DNA of 48,923 bases, from IMG/VR virus record IMGVR_UViG_3300005613_000097, positions 1 through 48,923 of that record. The stretch is one strand, 5' to 3'. The first letter of the stretch is position 1, and each line of letters opens with the position of its first letter. This DNA comes from a virus. Below the pieces are notes generated by a model. It was not told where the DNA came from. It worked only from the letters and a program-made list of their open reading frames with translations, and ran no database searches. Made by a program: the position numbers and the translations under genes. Below, piece by piece: positions 41,038-48,923 of the stretch.

Positions 41038-43473
41038 TTATCGGGGTGAGAACTCAGCAAGGTCGAACCCGTCCAAGCTGTCCTCGTTTGACTCAAAGCT
41101 CATTGGAGGAAGGTTGTTCTTACGCTGCTCGATAAGCTTTGACTGCTGCGTGTTCTGCCTATCTATACGCTTACCTTTAGCTTCTTCCTTCATCTCCTCT
41201 CGCTGCTTCAATTGCTCTTGAGTCATGCCCTGTAGCCGCATATTCATCTCGAATTCACGTTCCATAAGCATTAACTTGTACTTAGCCTCAGCGTCAAGTC
41301 GCTGTATGCTCATCTCTGTCTTGGTCTGCTCAAGCTGCATCTTCGCTTGCGCCTCAAGTTGTATCTTCTGCTGAGCGGTCTGTGCTGCCATTTGTTGCGA
41401 CTGCATCTGTGTCTGCGCCTGCATTTGCTGCATCTGCATTGCCTGTTGTTGGTCAGCTTCTTGCTTCTTCTTGCGCTTAAACTTCAACAACTGATTAGCA
41501 AGCTTTATATTTCTTACCTCTCTGATGTCAATAGCGTCCTCAAGGTTTATGTCTTGCTTAGATAGCGCCATCTGAATGTTTGCCTCAAGCTGCGCCTTCT
41601 CTTCTTCGTCTGGAGCGATTTCTATGAATATGCCGAAGTCGTACAGGTACAGATCTTTTATCTGGTCTAGTGTGTTCGCATTATACTTTCCAATCTGATT
41701 CAAGAACTCCTCTTTAAAGTCTGCGTACTCAAGGATGTCAGCAACCCTATATGAAAGAGCCTCTGAAAGTCTTCTGAGTATGAATAGACTTGATTCGAGT
41801 ATATGTCTTGTAGCTGTGTTTGAACTTAGAGCGGCAAGCTTCTGAACACCAACCAGTGCATCTGGATTTGGGGTAGAACCATCCCTGACCTCGTTTAAGC
41901 CACTTACAGCCCTGATCATATCAAGGTAGTGGTTGTAGTTTGCTATAAGAAGCTGCATCTTAGAAGCGCTCCCTGTAGAGTTGATAGGCTGGATAGGTAC
42001 TCTTGCATTATTAAACTCGCCATCCTGCGTGTAGCTCCTGCCTACAACACTACCAGTTTGGAAGTATAGCCGTAGTGCATCCTCTGGGTTATATGCGTTT
42101 CCTGTTCCAAGGTCAACCTCGTTGAGTCCGTCTGCGTCAATGAATACACCATCAGGAACCATACGAGCAATGATTTGCTGCATCTTCAGGTGAGTTACCT
42201 GAATAAGATCTACAAATGGAATCATTCTCCTTACAAGGGACTCAATAACACCCTTATACATTCTTGGCGCACACGCAACGTAGTTAGGCATGGCGTGCTG
42301 ACTTGCTGACTTTGGTCTTACCATATTCTTGGCAAGCTCCCACTTCAGCATAATATTAGTACCCATCACCATGACACCCTCGTACCAAACCTCAATAGTC
42401 TTCTCAACCCTCTCGAAGTTACCCTCATCCATCATCTCTTGTGGTGGGTTGAACTCATCGTCTTTCTCTATAACACGCTCACCTCCGCTTTCAAGCTTTT
42501 TCTTCTTGTAGACGAACTTCTTTGTTGTCTTGTAGTTGAAGAATAGAAGTGTACATGTGTCTCTATAGAACATGTCGTTCTCATAGAACTGAGACACGTT
42601 ATAGTAGTTGTTCCAACTCTGACTATACTTTGAGATAAGCTCCATGTCCTCGTTTGTGAGGTCTGGGTCTATCTTAATAAGCTCAGTCATAGGAAGAGTC
42701 TTTATCTCTCCCCAATAGAAGCAGTCCTTGAAGTATGGGTCTTCAGTATAGCTGTACACCACGTTTGCAGGGTCTACATAGTCGATAACAACTCCAGCAC
42801 CTTTCTTGAACTCGTGCTTAGCGACCGATATACCAAGTACCATTTGGTCGTAGTCGAGCCTCTTTCTTATGTCCTGATACTTGTTCTCGTCAAGTATCGT
42901 ATTGATGGCAACCTCCTCGGCTATCTCAATAGCTGGCTTGTAGTTCAGTTGCATATGAAGAGACATCTCCTCATCACTCTCAGGAACGTCATCAGGATTC
43001 ATTGTAAATGGATTAACCCCGAAGTCTTCTTGTATCTGAAGTAGGAGGTCTTTGCTGACCATCTGAGCTTCTATTCTGTCCTGATACGCATTTCTTTTTT
43101 CTGATGACAACGCATCCTGAGCATACGCCTTTACCTTAAACAACCTGTCCGTCATTCCATTGACCACAATGTCAACGAACTTTGGAAGGATAGGCACTGG
43201 TGTCCAGTCAAGGTTCAGATACGATAGGTCTCCGTCAATAGCAAGCTCGTTCTTGTACTTGTGTACAGACTGCTCTCCTCTTGCATATAGTCTTAGCTTG
43301 TGAAACTCTCTGAACTGATCGTAGTATCTACAGCCGTTTCCATCCTTCTTAAACCACTCATACTGTATGGCCTGACCCACCATAAGTCCATAGCTTGAGG
43401 TCGCCTTTTCTTTGTCTGTTGCAAACTGGTCAGGAAATCCTGCAGCGGAAACATTTATTGTTACTTCCTCCAT
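41038..43473 (-). CDS. Portal protein
   Basis: An 811-residue protein in the standard position after the large terminase. A portal-type core of mixed helix and strand spans about residues 60-640, including a conserved helix segment near 450-470. The C-terminal tail (about 640-780) is a long Gln-rich helix (QQQAMQMQQMQAQ), a barrel-like extension often found in podovirus portals. Size fits crAss-like portals of about 800 residues. It forms the ring through which DNA enters and leaves the head. Confidence 0.75.
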   Translation of the reverse strand: MEEVTINVSAAGFPDQFATDKEKATSSYGLMVGQAIQYEWFKKDGNGCRYYDQFREFHKLRLYARGEQSVHKYKNELAIDGDLSYLNLDWTPVPILPKFVDIVVNGMTDRLFKVKAYAQDALSSEKRNAYQDRIEAQMVSKDLLLQIQEDFGVNPFTMNPDDVPESDEEMSLHMQLNYKPAIEIAEEVAINTILDENKYQDIRKRLDYDQMVLGISVAKHEFKKGAGVVIDYVDPANVVYSYTEDPYFKDCFYWGEIKTLPMTELIKIDPDLTNEDMELISKYSQSWNNYYNVSQFYENDMFYRDTCTLLFFNYKTTKKFVYKKKKLESGGERVIEKDDEFNPPQEMMDEGNFERVEKTIEVWYEGVMVMGTNIMLKWELAKNMVRPKSASQHAMPNYVACAPRMYKGVIESLVRRMIPFVDLIQVTHLKMQQIIARMVPDGVFIDADGLNEVDLGTGNAYNPEDALRLYFQTGSVVGRSYTQDGEFNNARVPIQPINSTGSASKMQLLIANYNHYLDMIRAVSGLNEVRDGSTPNPDALVGVQKLAALSSNTATRHILESSLFILRRLSEALSYRVADILEYADFKEEFLNQIGKYNANTLDQIKDLYLYDFGIFIEIAPDEEEKAQLEANIQMALSKQDINLEDAIDIREVRNIKLANQLLKFKRKKKQEADQQQAMQMQQMQAQTQMQSQQMAAQTAQQKIQLEAQAKMQLEQTKTEMSIQRLDAEAKYKLMLMEREFEMNMRLQGMTQEQLKQREEMKEEAKGKRIDRQNTQQSKLIEQRKNNLPPMSFESNEDSLDGFDLAEFSPR

Positions 43474-45732
43474 TTATCGGTTTAATCGGCTGGATTTGCC
43501 AGAGTTATCGTATCTTGCAAAGTTAATGCTTATTTTCGACTGTGTCCTTTGTGGGGTGTATAGGTTCTTCTGATTGGCCATAATAGCAAGCCCAGAACTG
43601 ATTGAGGCATCGAACTTCGTCCTTGCGTTTATATCAAACCTCGCCCAGTCCTCAAGCGTTCTATTGAACGGCATTGATCCCATCTCGTCAGGGTCTCTGA
43701 ATGTGCCTTCCAAGTCCATTCCAACATACTTCTCAATGTATGACTCGATTGCCGCGGCGTGTGACTGCTTCACGTCCTCGCTTGTGTTTGGTATCCCTCC
43801 CAACTCCTTCTCTGTCTTAGACAGTTTCATAGCGGGCTTATCTGGTCTGTTCATCGAGTACCCCCTGTATCCCCTGTTCTTGAGATGGTATAGCAGTCTC
43901 GGCTTGTTGTTCTCGGCAAGTATTGGCATACCGTAGAAAACAATAGCCATAAGCACCTCTTCAAAGAATATCTCTGCCGTCTGAGGTCTTGCTACGTATT
44001 GCAAGAAAAACTCATTGCTTGGCGCGTCATCCATGTTGAACTTTGTAAGTCCGTGCAACGCACCGTTAGAGCCTCCACCCCCTACTGTTCCTGATATATC
44101 ATATGAATCGCATCCAAACGAGCCTATATGCTCATTCGCTGGATATTTCCTCCCGTTACGCATCTCATATCTGTTCTGCATGTTTGCAGGCGGTATCCAA
44201 GACACGACAAACCTCCCGTTCTTATCTGGCGTCCATATCACCTTTGTATCCTTGATTCCGTTCTCCCAATGGAACCGTCCTCTCGTTAGGTGATGAGAGG
44301 TTATCATATTATCGTTGTAGTCAATCTGCTGATAAATCTTGGTAAGGTTGAACAATGACTGCTTGCTCTCGTCTCTGAAGGCATGTGACTCTGTTCTTGG
44401 AAACTGTCTGTAGTATTCGTTCAAGGCATCAGCGTCACCCTTCAATGACTGCACCTCGTTCTCCCAGTAGTCAATAGCCCCCATGCTCACCATCTCGCCA
44501 TCAACACCTACAACGGGCTTGCTTGGCGTTCTGAGTATAGGCATTCCGTACCTGTCTATAAATCCCTCCATGTTCCATTCCATAGGAATGAAGAGCTTAT
44601 ACATACCGCTCTTTGTCTGACCATTTGAGTTTCTCGTGGAGGTGTCTGAGTCGTTGTATAGCTTTTTGAAGTTGTCTCCCCCTTTGTTGAGTGCGTTACA
44701 TGTTGATCCCATCATACACTTACCAATAATCTTGCTGCCAAGGCGGAGACACGTCTTTGTTACCCTCCAGTTGTTGAGTATGTTCTCAGGCTTCTCCCAC
44801 TTACCGCTCTCATCGTGTATAAGTAGCAGGAGCTTCTCACCATCGTAGCTGTTGTCTGCCGTGTTCTTCCAATCAATAGTTGTATCAAGACCCTCAAGCA
44901 CGTCCTCCTCTACGTTGTGCATGTTGTTCTTTGTGATTTTAGAGGCAGGAACCCTGTACGAAAGCTCGGTCTTCGGTCTGTCCATACCGTCCATGATGGG
45001 CTTGAAGAAGAATGGGTAGTTGCTGTTTATAGGCACAACCTTGTCGGTGAACATCTTCTTTGCATCAGCACCTGTCTTTGACAGTATCCCAACCCTTGCG
45101 TCTTTTGCAAGCGTTGCTGTATTCACGCTCTCTGAAGACCCCATGAACGAGAATCCTGAACGTCTGATTTTAAGGTAAGACATTCCAAAGCATCTCTTGT
45201 CAGCCTTACACGCCTCCCAAAAAATGTGGAATATTCTATTAGCCTCCCTGAAGTCTGGTAGCCCAACGTCTATCTTTGTCCACTGCAAGTACATATAATG
45301 AGACCCTGTTATGTACGTGGGTATTCCATTGTTCATGAACCAAAAGCCAAGTTCTCTTTTATCGAACTCCTTCTCTATATAGTCAACCCACTTGTCCTTG
45401 AAGGATGATGGCATCTCATTCCACTGGAATATACTCTGTATCCTCTTGAGTTCTTTCGGGTACTCTTCAGGCTCCCAGTACTGCTCTGATTGTTTCTTGC
45501 TTCTCGAAAAAACCTTCTCTGGTACTGACGGAAGCGCGACACGGAGACCCTCTATCAGATAAATGTCTCCTACAGTCCCGTCTCTTGATATAACGACCAT
45601 GTCGTATCTGTCGTCATACCCATACGTCCATGATTTAGCCTTGTTCTTTTTTGAGAGAACGGTTTGTGGTACGTGGCTTTCAACTACCTCGTATATCCTA
45701 CTTTCTCGACCTTCTCTCTGCGAATCCTCCAC
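43474..45732 (-). CDS. Terminase large subunit
   Basis: A 752-residue packaging motor. A deviant Walker A, RRSGFS, lies near residues 190-195, Walker B LLLLIHDE near 300-308, and a Gly-rich FGCDSYDIS near 538-546 supplies the first acidic residue of the RNase H-like nuclease. The C-terminal stretch MPILAENNKPRLLYHLKNRG is typical of large terminases. It starts 35 bases inside the preceding small gene. It cuts and threads phage DNA through the portal. Confidence 0.9.
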   Translation of the reverse strand: MEDSQREGRESRIYEVVESHVPQTVLSKKNKAKSWTYGYDDRYDMVVISRDGTVGDIYLIEGLRVALPSVPEKVFSRSKKQSEQYWEPEEYPKELKRIQSIFQWNEMPSSFKDKWVDYIEKEFDKRELGFWFMNNGIPTYITGSHYMYLQWTKIDVGLPDFREANRIFHIFWEACKADKRCFGMSYLKIRRSGFSFMGSSESVNTATLAKDARVGILSKTGADAKKMFTDKVVPINSNYPFFFKPIMDGMDRPKTELSYRVPASKITKNNMHNVEEDVLEGLDTTIDWKNTADNSYDGEKLLLLIHDESGKWEKPENILNNWRVTKTCLRLGSKIIGKCMMGSTCNALNKGGDNFKKLYNDSDTSTRNSNGQTKSGMYKLFIPMEWNMEGFIDRYGMPILRTPSKPVVGVDGEMVSMGAIDYWENEVQSLKGDADALNEYYRQFPRTESHAFRDESKQSLFNLTKIYQQIDYNDNMITSHHLTRGRFHWENGIKDTKVIWTPDKNGRFVVSWIPPANMQNRYEMRNGRKYPANEHIGSFGCDSYDISGTVGGGGSNGALHGLTKFNMDDAPSNEFFLQYVARPQTAEIFFEEVLMAIVFYGMPILAENNKPRLLYHLKNRGYRGYSMNRPDKPAMKLSKTEKELGGIPNTSEDVKQSHAAAIESYIEKYVGMDLEGTFRDPDEMGSMPFNRTLEDWARFDINARTKFDASISSGLAIMANQKNLYTPQRTQSKISINFARYDNSGKSSRLNR

Positions 45733-45979
45733 TTGACTTCTTTTCTTCTTTCTCTTCAGGAGCGTTGAGCTTTTCCTCTTCCTCCTCGATACGCTTCATT
45801 ATCTCAAACGCATCAAATATGGCAAGCTTCTTTGTGGCGGCAGCGTTCTTTAGTCTGTCAGCCGCAAGCTCATCCTCTGGGTCGGGCTTTATTATCTCTT
45901 CCTTTGCGACCTTGATTAGCTGGTTCACTGCTATCCTCCCAGCTTTGATAATCTCCTCCTTTATAGTTCTTGAATCCAT
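45698..45979 (-). CDS. Putative terminase small subunit
   Basis: A 93-residue, highly charged helical protein with KNAAATKKLAIFDAFEIMKR near residues 44-63 and an acidic end. It lies immediately before the large terminase and overlaps its start by 35 bases, the usual position of the small subunit. The N-terminal part (KEEIIKAGRIAVNQLIKVA) could form the DNA-binding helix pair. The name is given by position and composition, not by a recognised motif. Confidence 0.55.
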   Translation of the reverse strand: MDSRTIKEEIIKAGRIAVNQLIKVAKEEIIKPDPEDELAADRLKNAAATKKLAIFDAFEIMKRIEEEEEKLNAPEEKEEKKSSGGFAERRSRK

Positions 45980-46040
45980 TCTTGTTGTATTTCATTTTTG
46001 GAGATGACCTGTCTCCTGAATATCTTCTACTCTTACCCAT
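45870..46040 (-). CDS. Small basic protein overlapping the terminase small-like gene
   Basis: A 56-codon frame starts 2 bases after the stop of the GroES-like gene and overlaps the next gene in another frame. The product is strongly basic (GKSRRYSGDRSSPK) with a Gly/Asn/Tyr-rich middle. A TGTCTTTG box lies just before the start, one base off TAnnTTTG. Function unknown. Confidence 0.4.
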   Translation of the reverse strand: MGKSRRYSGDRSSPKMKYNKNGFKNYKGGDYQSWEDSSEPANQGRKGRDNKARPRG

Positions 46041-46042
46041 GA

Positions 46043-46594
46043 CTACAAAGACAGCGTTATGTTGTCCGTAAACATTCGATACAGCTTCTCGCCATCAACC
46101 GTGAACTCATAGTCACTGTCTGGCTTGAAAGATATCTCATCACCCTCCTTTAGACCGAATGCCTCAAGCTGCTCGTTGATGTATCTGATCGTGCCTACCA
46201 GAGGCTCCTCAGATACATTCTTGAAGATGATAGAGTCTTTCTTCTCAACTGGCTTGATGAAGCAGTATTTGTCGTGAGCGTTCCACCTCTCTCCATTGTG
46301 ATACATGAAGAACTGCATATGGTCTACAAAGAACAGGTCGTCCTTGAAGAAGCTCCTTCCGCTCTTCTGTCTACCCTTCATGTCGTAGTAGAACTTGAAT
46401 ACGTTATGGTGAACAAGCAGGAGGTCTCCCACCTTTATCGGCCCGTCATACTTTATCGGAAGCTCTACCACCTCCGCTATCCTCTGTGAGAACCTGTGGT
46501 CTTCCTGTGATGTACTTACTATAAGGTCATCGTTGATGTTCGCGTATCGCTTGCCGTCTTTTGGGCGAACGATGAACATATATGGGGATTTCAT
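46043..46594 (-). CDS. GroES-like (co-chaperonin type) protein
   Basis: The 183-residue protein shows two parallel beta-rich halves. GDLLLVHHNVFKFYYDM and SGRSFFKDDLFFVD in the first, and GDEISFKPDSDYEFTVDG then YRM in the second, resemble the G-D-x-V-L-x-x..YGG and mobile-loop surroundings of GroES-fold proteins used by phages to help capsid folding. It lies at the start of the packaging/capsid block. A CATAAACTTCTAA leader precedes it. The assignment is moderate, as the fold cannot be tested by eye. Confidence 0.5.
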   Translation of the reverse strand: MKSPYMFIVRPKDGKRYANINDDLIVSTSQEDHRFSQRIAEVVELPIKYDGPIKVGDLLLVHHNVFKFYYDMKGRQKSGRSFFKDDLFFVDHMQFFMYHNGERWNAHDKYCFIKPVEKKDSIIFKNVSEEPLVGTIRYINEQLEAFGLKEGDEISFKPDSDYEFTVDGEKLYRMFTDNITLSL

Positions 46595-46595
46595 T

Positions 46596-46814
46596 TTAGA
46601 AGTTTATGTTGTACTCGATTGAAATTGGCATGTCTTTAAATTCCTTCCACAGCATTATCTCCTCTCCGTTTGATATCCATATCCTAAAAGAGTCTATATC
46701 GTCATGGAACTTGATAAGGTGTATCTCATACTCACCGCCTATCACCGACTGCCCGATGATGTAGTGCATGGCGTCCTTGTAGTTTGCCCCTACTGAAATC
46801 TTACGGATATCCAT
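46596..46814 (-). CDS. Hypothetical protein
   Basis: Unrecognised 72-residue protein starting MDIRKISVG. The ATG at 46814 lies right after the stop of the upstream gene; the frame stays open to 46883, but that part is inside the neighbour. It is a compact alpha/beta protein with several aromatic and acidic residues. It is 1 base before the GroES-like gene. Confidence 0.55.
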   Translation of the reverse strand: MDIRKISVGANYKDAMHYIIGQSVIGGEYEIHLIKFHDDIDSFRIWISNGEEIMLWKEFKDMPISIEYNINF

Positions 46815-46815
46815 A

Positions 46816-47235
46816 TTACCATGTGGATATTGCAACGCGCTTCCATGTGTCAGTAGCGGTGCATACGTAGATGTAGTTAGCATCAGCTACAATGCTTCCA
46901 GTAGTTCCAGTTGCTGAGGCTGAAGCTGGTGCGTTACTAGCGTCTGTCGCCAAGAAAGAGGCAGCAACTGTTCCGAGGGAAAGAATATTTCCAGAGGTTG
47001 ATATAAGCCCATATGCAGAGATAGAGTTTGCGTCTGTGAATGTAACGGTGCTTTCAAATGTGGCTGATCCAGTTACTGTAAGTGTTGAAAGTGTTGGGTT
47101 CAAATTCAAGAACTGAGACAGCTCACTTACCTTGTAATTTTTTGTCGCACCGCCAATTGACTCAGACCCTAAAAGAATCGTGTTGTTTGTTGGAATTGCC
47201 GTAGCGTATGTTGCCGTGTTGTTTATCTTACCCAT
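46816..47235 (-). CDS. Putative fibre-type structural protein
   Basis: A 139-residue protein (start ATG 47235, MGKINNTA) rich in Thr, Ser and Ala with regular strand repeats (TLSTLTVTGSATFESTVTF) and a C-terminal YIYVCTATDTWKRVAISTW. That ending is common at the tip of phage fibres and virion-associated proteins in Bacteroidota phages. The ATG at 47235 is preferred over a longer frame reaching 47277, which would enter the upstream gene. Confidence 0.5.
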   Translation of the reverse strand: MGKINNTATYATAIPTNNTILLGSESIGGATKNYKVSELSQFLNLNPTLSTLTVTGSATFESTVTFTDANSISAYGLISTSGNILSLGTVAASFLATDASNAPASASATGTTGSIVADANYIYVCTATDTWKRVAISTW

Positions 47236-47236
47236 A

Positions 47237-47476
47237 TTAAACTTTTTGAAGATTTTCCTTAGTAGTAACTTCACCATTTGTCATGTTTATTGTTGAGTCA
47301 GCGCCATACTTCTCGATGAGTGCGTCCTCAAGAACCTTGAACTCAGCCTTGATCGTCTCTATCTCACCAAGCACCACCTGCTTGTTAAGTTCAAGATCAC
47401 CAAGCGTCATCTTTGCCTGATTGAATCTCTCTCTTGCAGATTGAATCTGCTCTAACTCTGTTGTTTCTAATTTCAT
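47237..47476 (-). CDS. Coiled-coil protein
   Basis: A 79-residue protein with long heptad-like helices (residues 5-55), Glu/Lys rich, and a Gly/Thr-rich tail. Function not recognised. A TAAATTTG box lies 7 bases before its ATG and overlaps the end of the upstream gene. It ends 1 base before the fibre-like gene. Confidence 0.5.
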   Translation of the reverse strand: MKLETTELEQIQSARERFNQAKMTLGDLELNKQVVLGEIETIKAEFKVLEDALIEKYGADSTINMTNGEVTTKENLQKV

Positions 47477-47480
47477 TGGG

Positions 47481-48095
47481 TTACAAATTTACGATATTTC
47501 TTCCGACCCGAACTCCAATGTAGTGTTGTCCATTGAATCCGTAGTCAACGCTAAAGTACGTCTTTTTTACTGTAGCCTGAACACCAAGTCCCATTAAAGG
47601 CACATAGCTTGTGTTAAAGTCGCTCAGAAGACCAGCATTACCATGTATGCCAAGTGCAAAATTTGCACCTACCACTTTCTTAGGTAAGTAGTTTATTACT
47701 AAGTTCTCACTTAGATTTTGGTAGTTCTGCCATTGAAGTCTAAGTGCACCACCTCCAACTGGTGCAGTTGTGTCATAGTGCACCACCTCAGTAAGCCAAG
47801 ACTCGATTATCTTAACGGTATCTATTACAAGAATACTGTCGTAAGTGTTGACATATCTTATGTCATGTACGGTATCATGTACGGTATCATATACGGTACG
47901 CCATTCTACAAATCTTAAAGTGTCATATTTCCAACGATCTACGTACTCAATTGTAGGTACTGGCTTTTCGATGGTAGTGGTAACAGGCTTACCGCTTGTG
48001 TTACCGCACCCTTTCCACGCAACTATCACGCCCAATAGAAACGCTATCAGATACGGTAGGTACTGGCTTATGAGATGTTTTGTTAAGTCGTTCAA
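47481..48095 (-). CDS. Membrane-anchored protein, possible spanin partner
   Basis: The 204-residue protein has one N-terminal hydrophobic segment (about residues 12-28, YLPYLIAFLLGVIVAW) followed by KGCGN, then a polar region with a short tandem repeat (TVYDTVHDTVHDIRY, near residue 68), and a beta-rich end. The DNA there repeats GTATCATGTACG-like units. Its 5' part overlaps the 58-residue membrane gene in another frame and lies near the holin gene, an arrangement like two-component spanins. It could instead be an unrelated envelope protein. Confidence 0.45.
   Translation of the reverse strand: MNDLTKHLISQYLPYLIAFLLGVIVAWKGCGNTSGKPVTTTIEKPVPTIEYVDRWKYDTLRFVEWRTVYDTVHDTVHDIRYVNTYDSILVIDTVKIIESWLTEVVHYDTTAPVGGGALRLQWQNYQNLSENLVINYLPKKVVGANFALGIHGNAGLLSDFNTSYVPLMGLGVQATVKKTYFSVDYGFNGQHYIGVRVGRNIVNL
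47484..47491 (-). promoter_or_regulatory. TAnnTTTG -7-type promoter box
   Basis: TAAATTTG on the - strand, 7 bases before the ATG at 47476 of the coiled-coil gene. Confidence 0.4.
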
Positions 48096-48177
48096 TTTTC
48101 AATGATAATCCAATTAACACAAGGCACATTAAAAGCATCATAGTGAGAAGCACTCTATAGCCACCGTCAATCCTCAT
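48001..48177 (-). CDS. Small single-pass membrane protein (lysis-type)
   Basis: A 58-residue frame that begins with a 1-base stop/start overlap (TAATG) with the upstream gene, a strong sign of translation. It has a hydrophobic segment (about residues 9-26, VLLTMMLLMCLVLIGLSL) followed by a polar, basic tail that ends inside the coding region of the 204-residue gene in a different frame. It could serve as an inner-membrane spanin or antiholin. There is no strict lipobox. Confidence 0.55.
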   Translation of the reverse strand: MRIDGGYRVLLTMMLLMCLVLIGLSLKIERLNKTSHKPVPTVSDSVSIGRDSCVERVR

Positions 48178-48539
48178 TACTGTGTCCAGATTCCGTACTC
48201 AAGAACAACCGTAGATGCGCTTGCTGTTACCTCAAGCCCTACAGATGCCTTGATAGGCACAAATGCCCACTCCTCTGGCCCAAGTGTTCCGAAGCTTACG
48301 TTCGTTGCTGCCTCGGCAAGGTCAAGGCTGTTTGTAGCGTCAGTGTTCTTTAGGTAAACGTAGGTTATGGCTGCCTTAGCGGCTGGTACAATAACCTCTG
48401 CTGAAACTGCACCCACACTGATTCTACTTGTGTTCTGCACTGGATTGGTTACCGTGATCGCATCGGTCTGTGATATAGCTAATGACTCAGACGTTGCGTC
48501 AGAGCTTGTGATATTAAGTGTTGCCTGTATTGTTGCCAT
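48177..48539 (-). CDS. Putative virion surface/decoration protein
   Basis: A 120-residue protein rich in Thr, Ser and Ala with a strand-repeat look (MATIQATLNITSSDATSESL). The C-terminal half contains FVPIKASVGLEV, resembling small beta-sandwich structural proteins of marine phages. No enzymatic motif. A TAACTTTG box lies 4 bases before the ATG. It sits between the holin gene and the membrane protein genes. Confidence 0.5.
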   Translation of the reverse strand: MATIQATLNITSSDATSESLAISQTDAITVTNPVQNTSRISVGAVSAEVIVPAAKAAITYVYLKNTDATNSLDLAEAATNVSFGTLGPEEWAFVPIKASVGLEVTASASTVVLEYGIWTQ

Positions 48540-48543
48540 ACTA

Positions 48544-48551
48544 CAAAGTTA
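48544..48551 (-). promoter_or_regulatory. TAnnTTTG -7-type promoter box
   Basis: TAACTTTG on the - strand, 4 bases before the ATG at 48539. Confidence 0.4.
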
Positions 48552-48552
48552 G

Positions 48553-48923
48553 TTACTTTCTTTTGAACGCTTCTCCAATCTTCTCTATGAAGTATTTTAC
48601 ATCAAACCTATCATCCAACGCAACAATGTTCTCAAGTATCGACTTGCCCTCTACACCCATTAGGAACGAGTACGCACCTGTCACTATCCAACCGAATATT
48701 TCCGTCTTTTCACCTTTGATCTCAAAGCTATCAAGTCCGTGAATTACAATAAGAAATACACCGTACTGCAATGCTTTGACAACTGTTCGTCTTATACCGT
48801 AAGAAGTAACCGCTTGCTTGTTTTTAATCGCTTTAGCAACTCCAGTTACAAGGTCAAGCATTATAAATACGGTCAGCCACTTTAAGAATTCCCAATCAGC
48901 GAATAGGTATTTCTCTGTAAATG
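48553..48923 (-). CDS. Phage holin, TcdE/holin-4-like (5' truncated by window edge)
   Basis: The frame stays open to the right edge. Residues before the ATG at 48861 (EFLKWLTVFIM) continue a hydrophobic segment, so the real start lies outside. MLDLVTGVAKAIKNKQ, then SYGIRRTVVKALQYGVFLIVIHGLD, is the core pattern of the TcdE/Bacteroidota phage holin family, with two or three membrane helices and a basic C-terminus. It should open the inner membrane to release the amidase encoded at 15472. Confidence 0.8.
   Translation of the reverse strand, partial: FTEKYLFADWEFLKWLTVFIMLDLVTGVAKAIKNKQAVTSYGIRRTVVKALQYGVFLIVIHGLDSFEIKGEKTEIFGWIVTGAYSFLMGVEGKSILENIVALDDRFDVKYFIEKIGEAFKRK

Noticed and set aside
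43474-45732. Defective terminase because of the unusual Walker A
   Set aside because: Deviant R-x-x-G-x-S P-loops are normal in several large terminase families, and the other motifs are intact.
1-48923. Origin with a cluster of DnaA boxes (TTATCCACA)
   Set aside because: Only isolated near matches inside genes (for example near 38370) and no cluster, so no origin is called.
1-48923. CRISPR arrays, tRNA and rRNA genes
   Set aside because: No regularly spaced direct repeats and no cloverleaf-like or rRNA sequence were seen on reading.

Overview
This window looks like most of the genome of a tailed, podovirus-like phage of a Bacteroidota (probably flavobacterial) host. Three things suggest this. 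The head/tail module is crAss-like: terminase, portal, scaffold, a capsid protein ending in a GANNF-type motif, ring proteins, and a P22 gp10-like tail protein. The start codons have weak Shine-Dalgarno signals. The Bacteroidota -7 promoter box TAnnTTTG recurs just upstream of many genes. Genes at both window edges are cut: a SET-domain gene on the left and a holin on the right. No tRNA, rRNA or CRISPR array was seen.

Region 1 (1-15.2 kb, all functional backbone genes on +) holds DNA metabolism. It has a SET-domain protein, a short DnaA domain IV-like protein, and a recombination set (Sak3-type single-strand annealing protein, PD-(D/E)XK exonuclease, SSB-like protein with acidic tail). These are followed by a primase-helicase, a cytosine methyltransferase, a SNF2-like helicase, HNH and VRR-NUC nucleases, a second DnaA domain IV-like protein, a metallophosphoesterase, a small metallopeptidase and many small accessory genes. 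No DNA polymerase is visible in the window.

Inserted in this early region (about 2.3-4.95 kb, and again about 13.16-13.6 kb) are AT-rich genes separated by attC-like inverted-repeat sites. Three putative cassettes each carry a unique 9-10 base sequence at the 5' end whose reverse complement opens the attC-like site at the 3' end. This is the R'/R'' relationship expected of integron gene cassettes. Two cassettes carry DNA methyltransferases. No integron integrase is in the window, so the layout resembles an integrase-less cassette cluster inside a phage genome. This is the most unusual observation here.

Region 2 (15.2-48.9 kb, all on -) is the late module. Read in the direction of transcription, from the right edge leftward, it contains: holin, surface-type protein, two overlapping membrane-anchored lysis-type genes, fibre and coiled-coil proteins, GroES-like protein, terminase small-like and large subunits, portal, scaffold, major capsid, connector/ring proteins, a 1631-residue tail protein, two further tail proteins, a cupin-like protein, two internal virion proteins, a 3069-residue polyvalent protein with two zincin motifs, the amidase endolysin and a small HNH protein. 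The two modules converge with a 4-base overlap at 15181-15184. Strong intrinsic terminators on - lie behind the capsid gene and behind the 175-residue protein gene.
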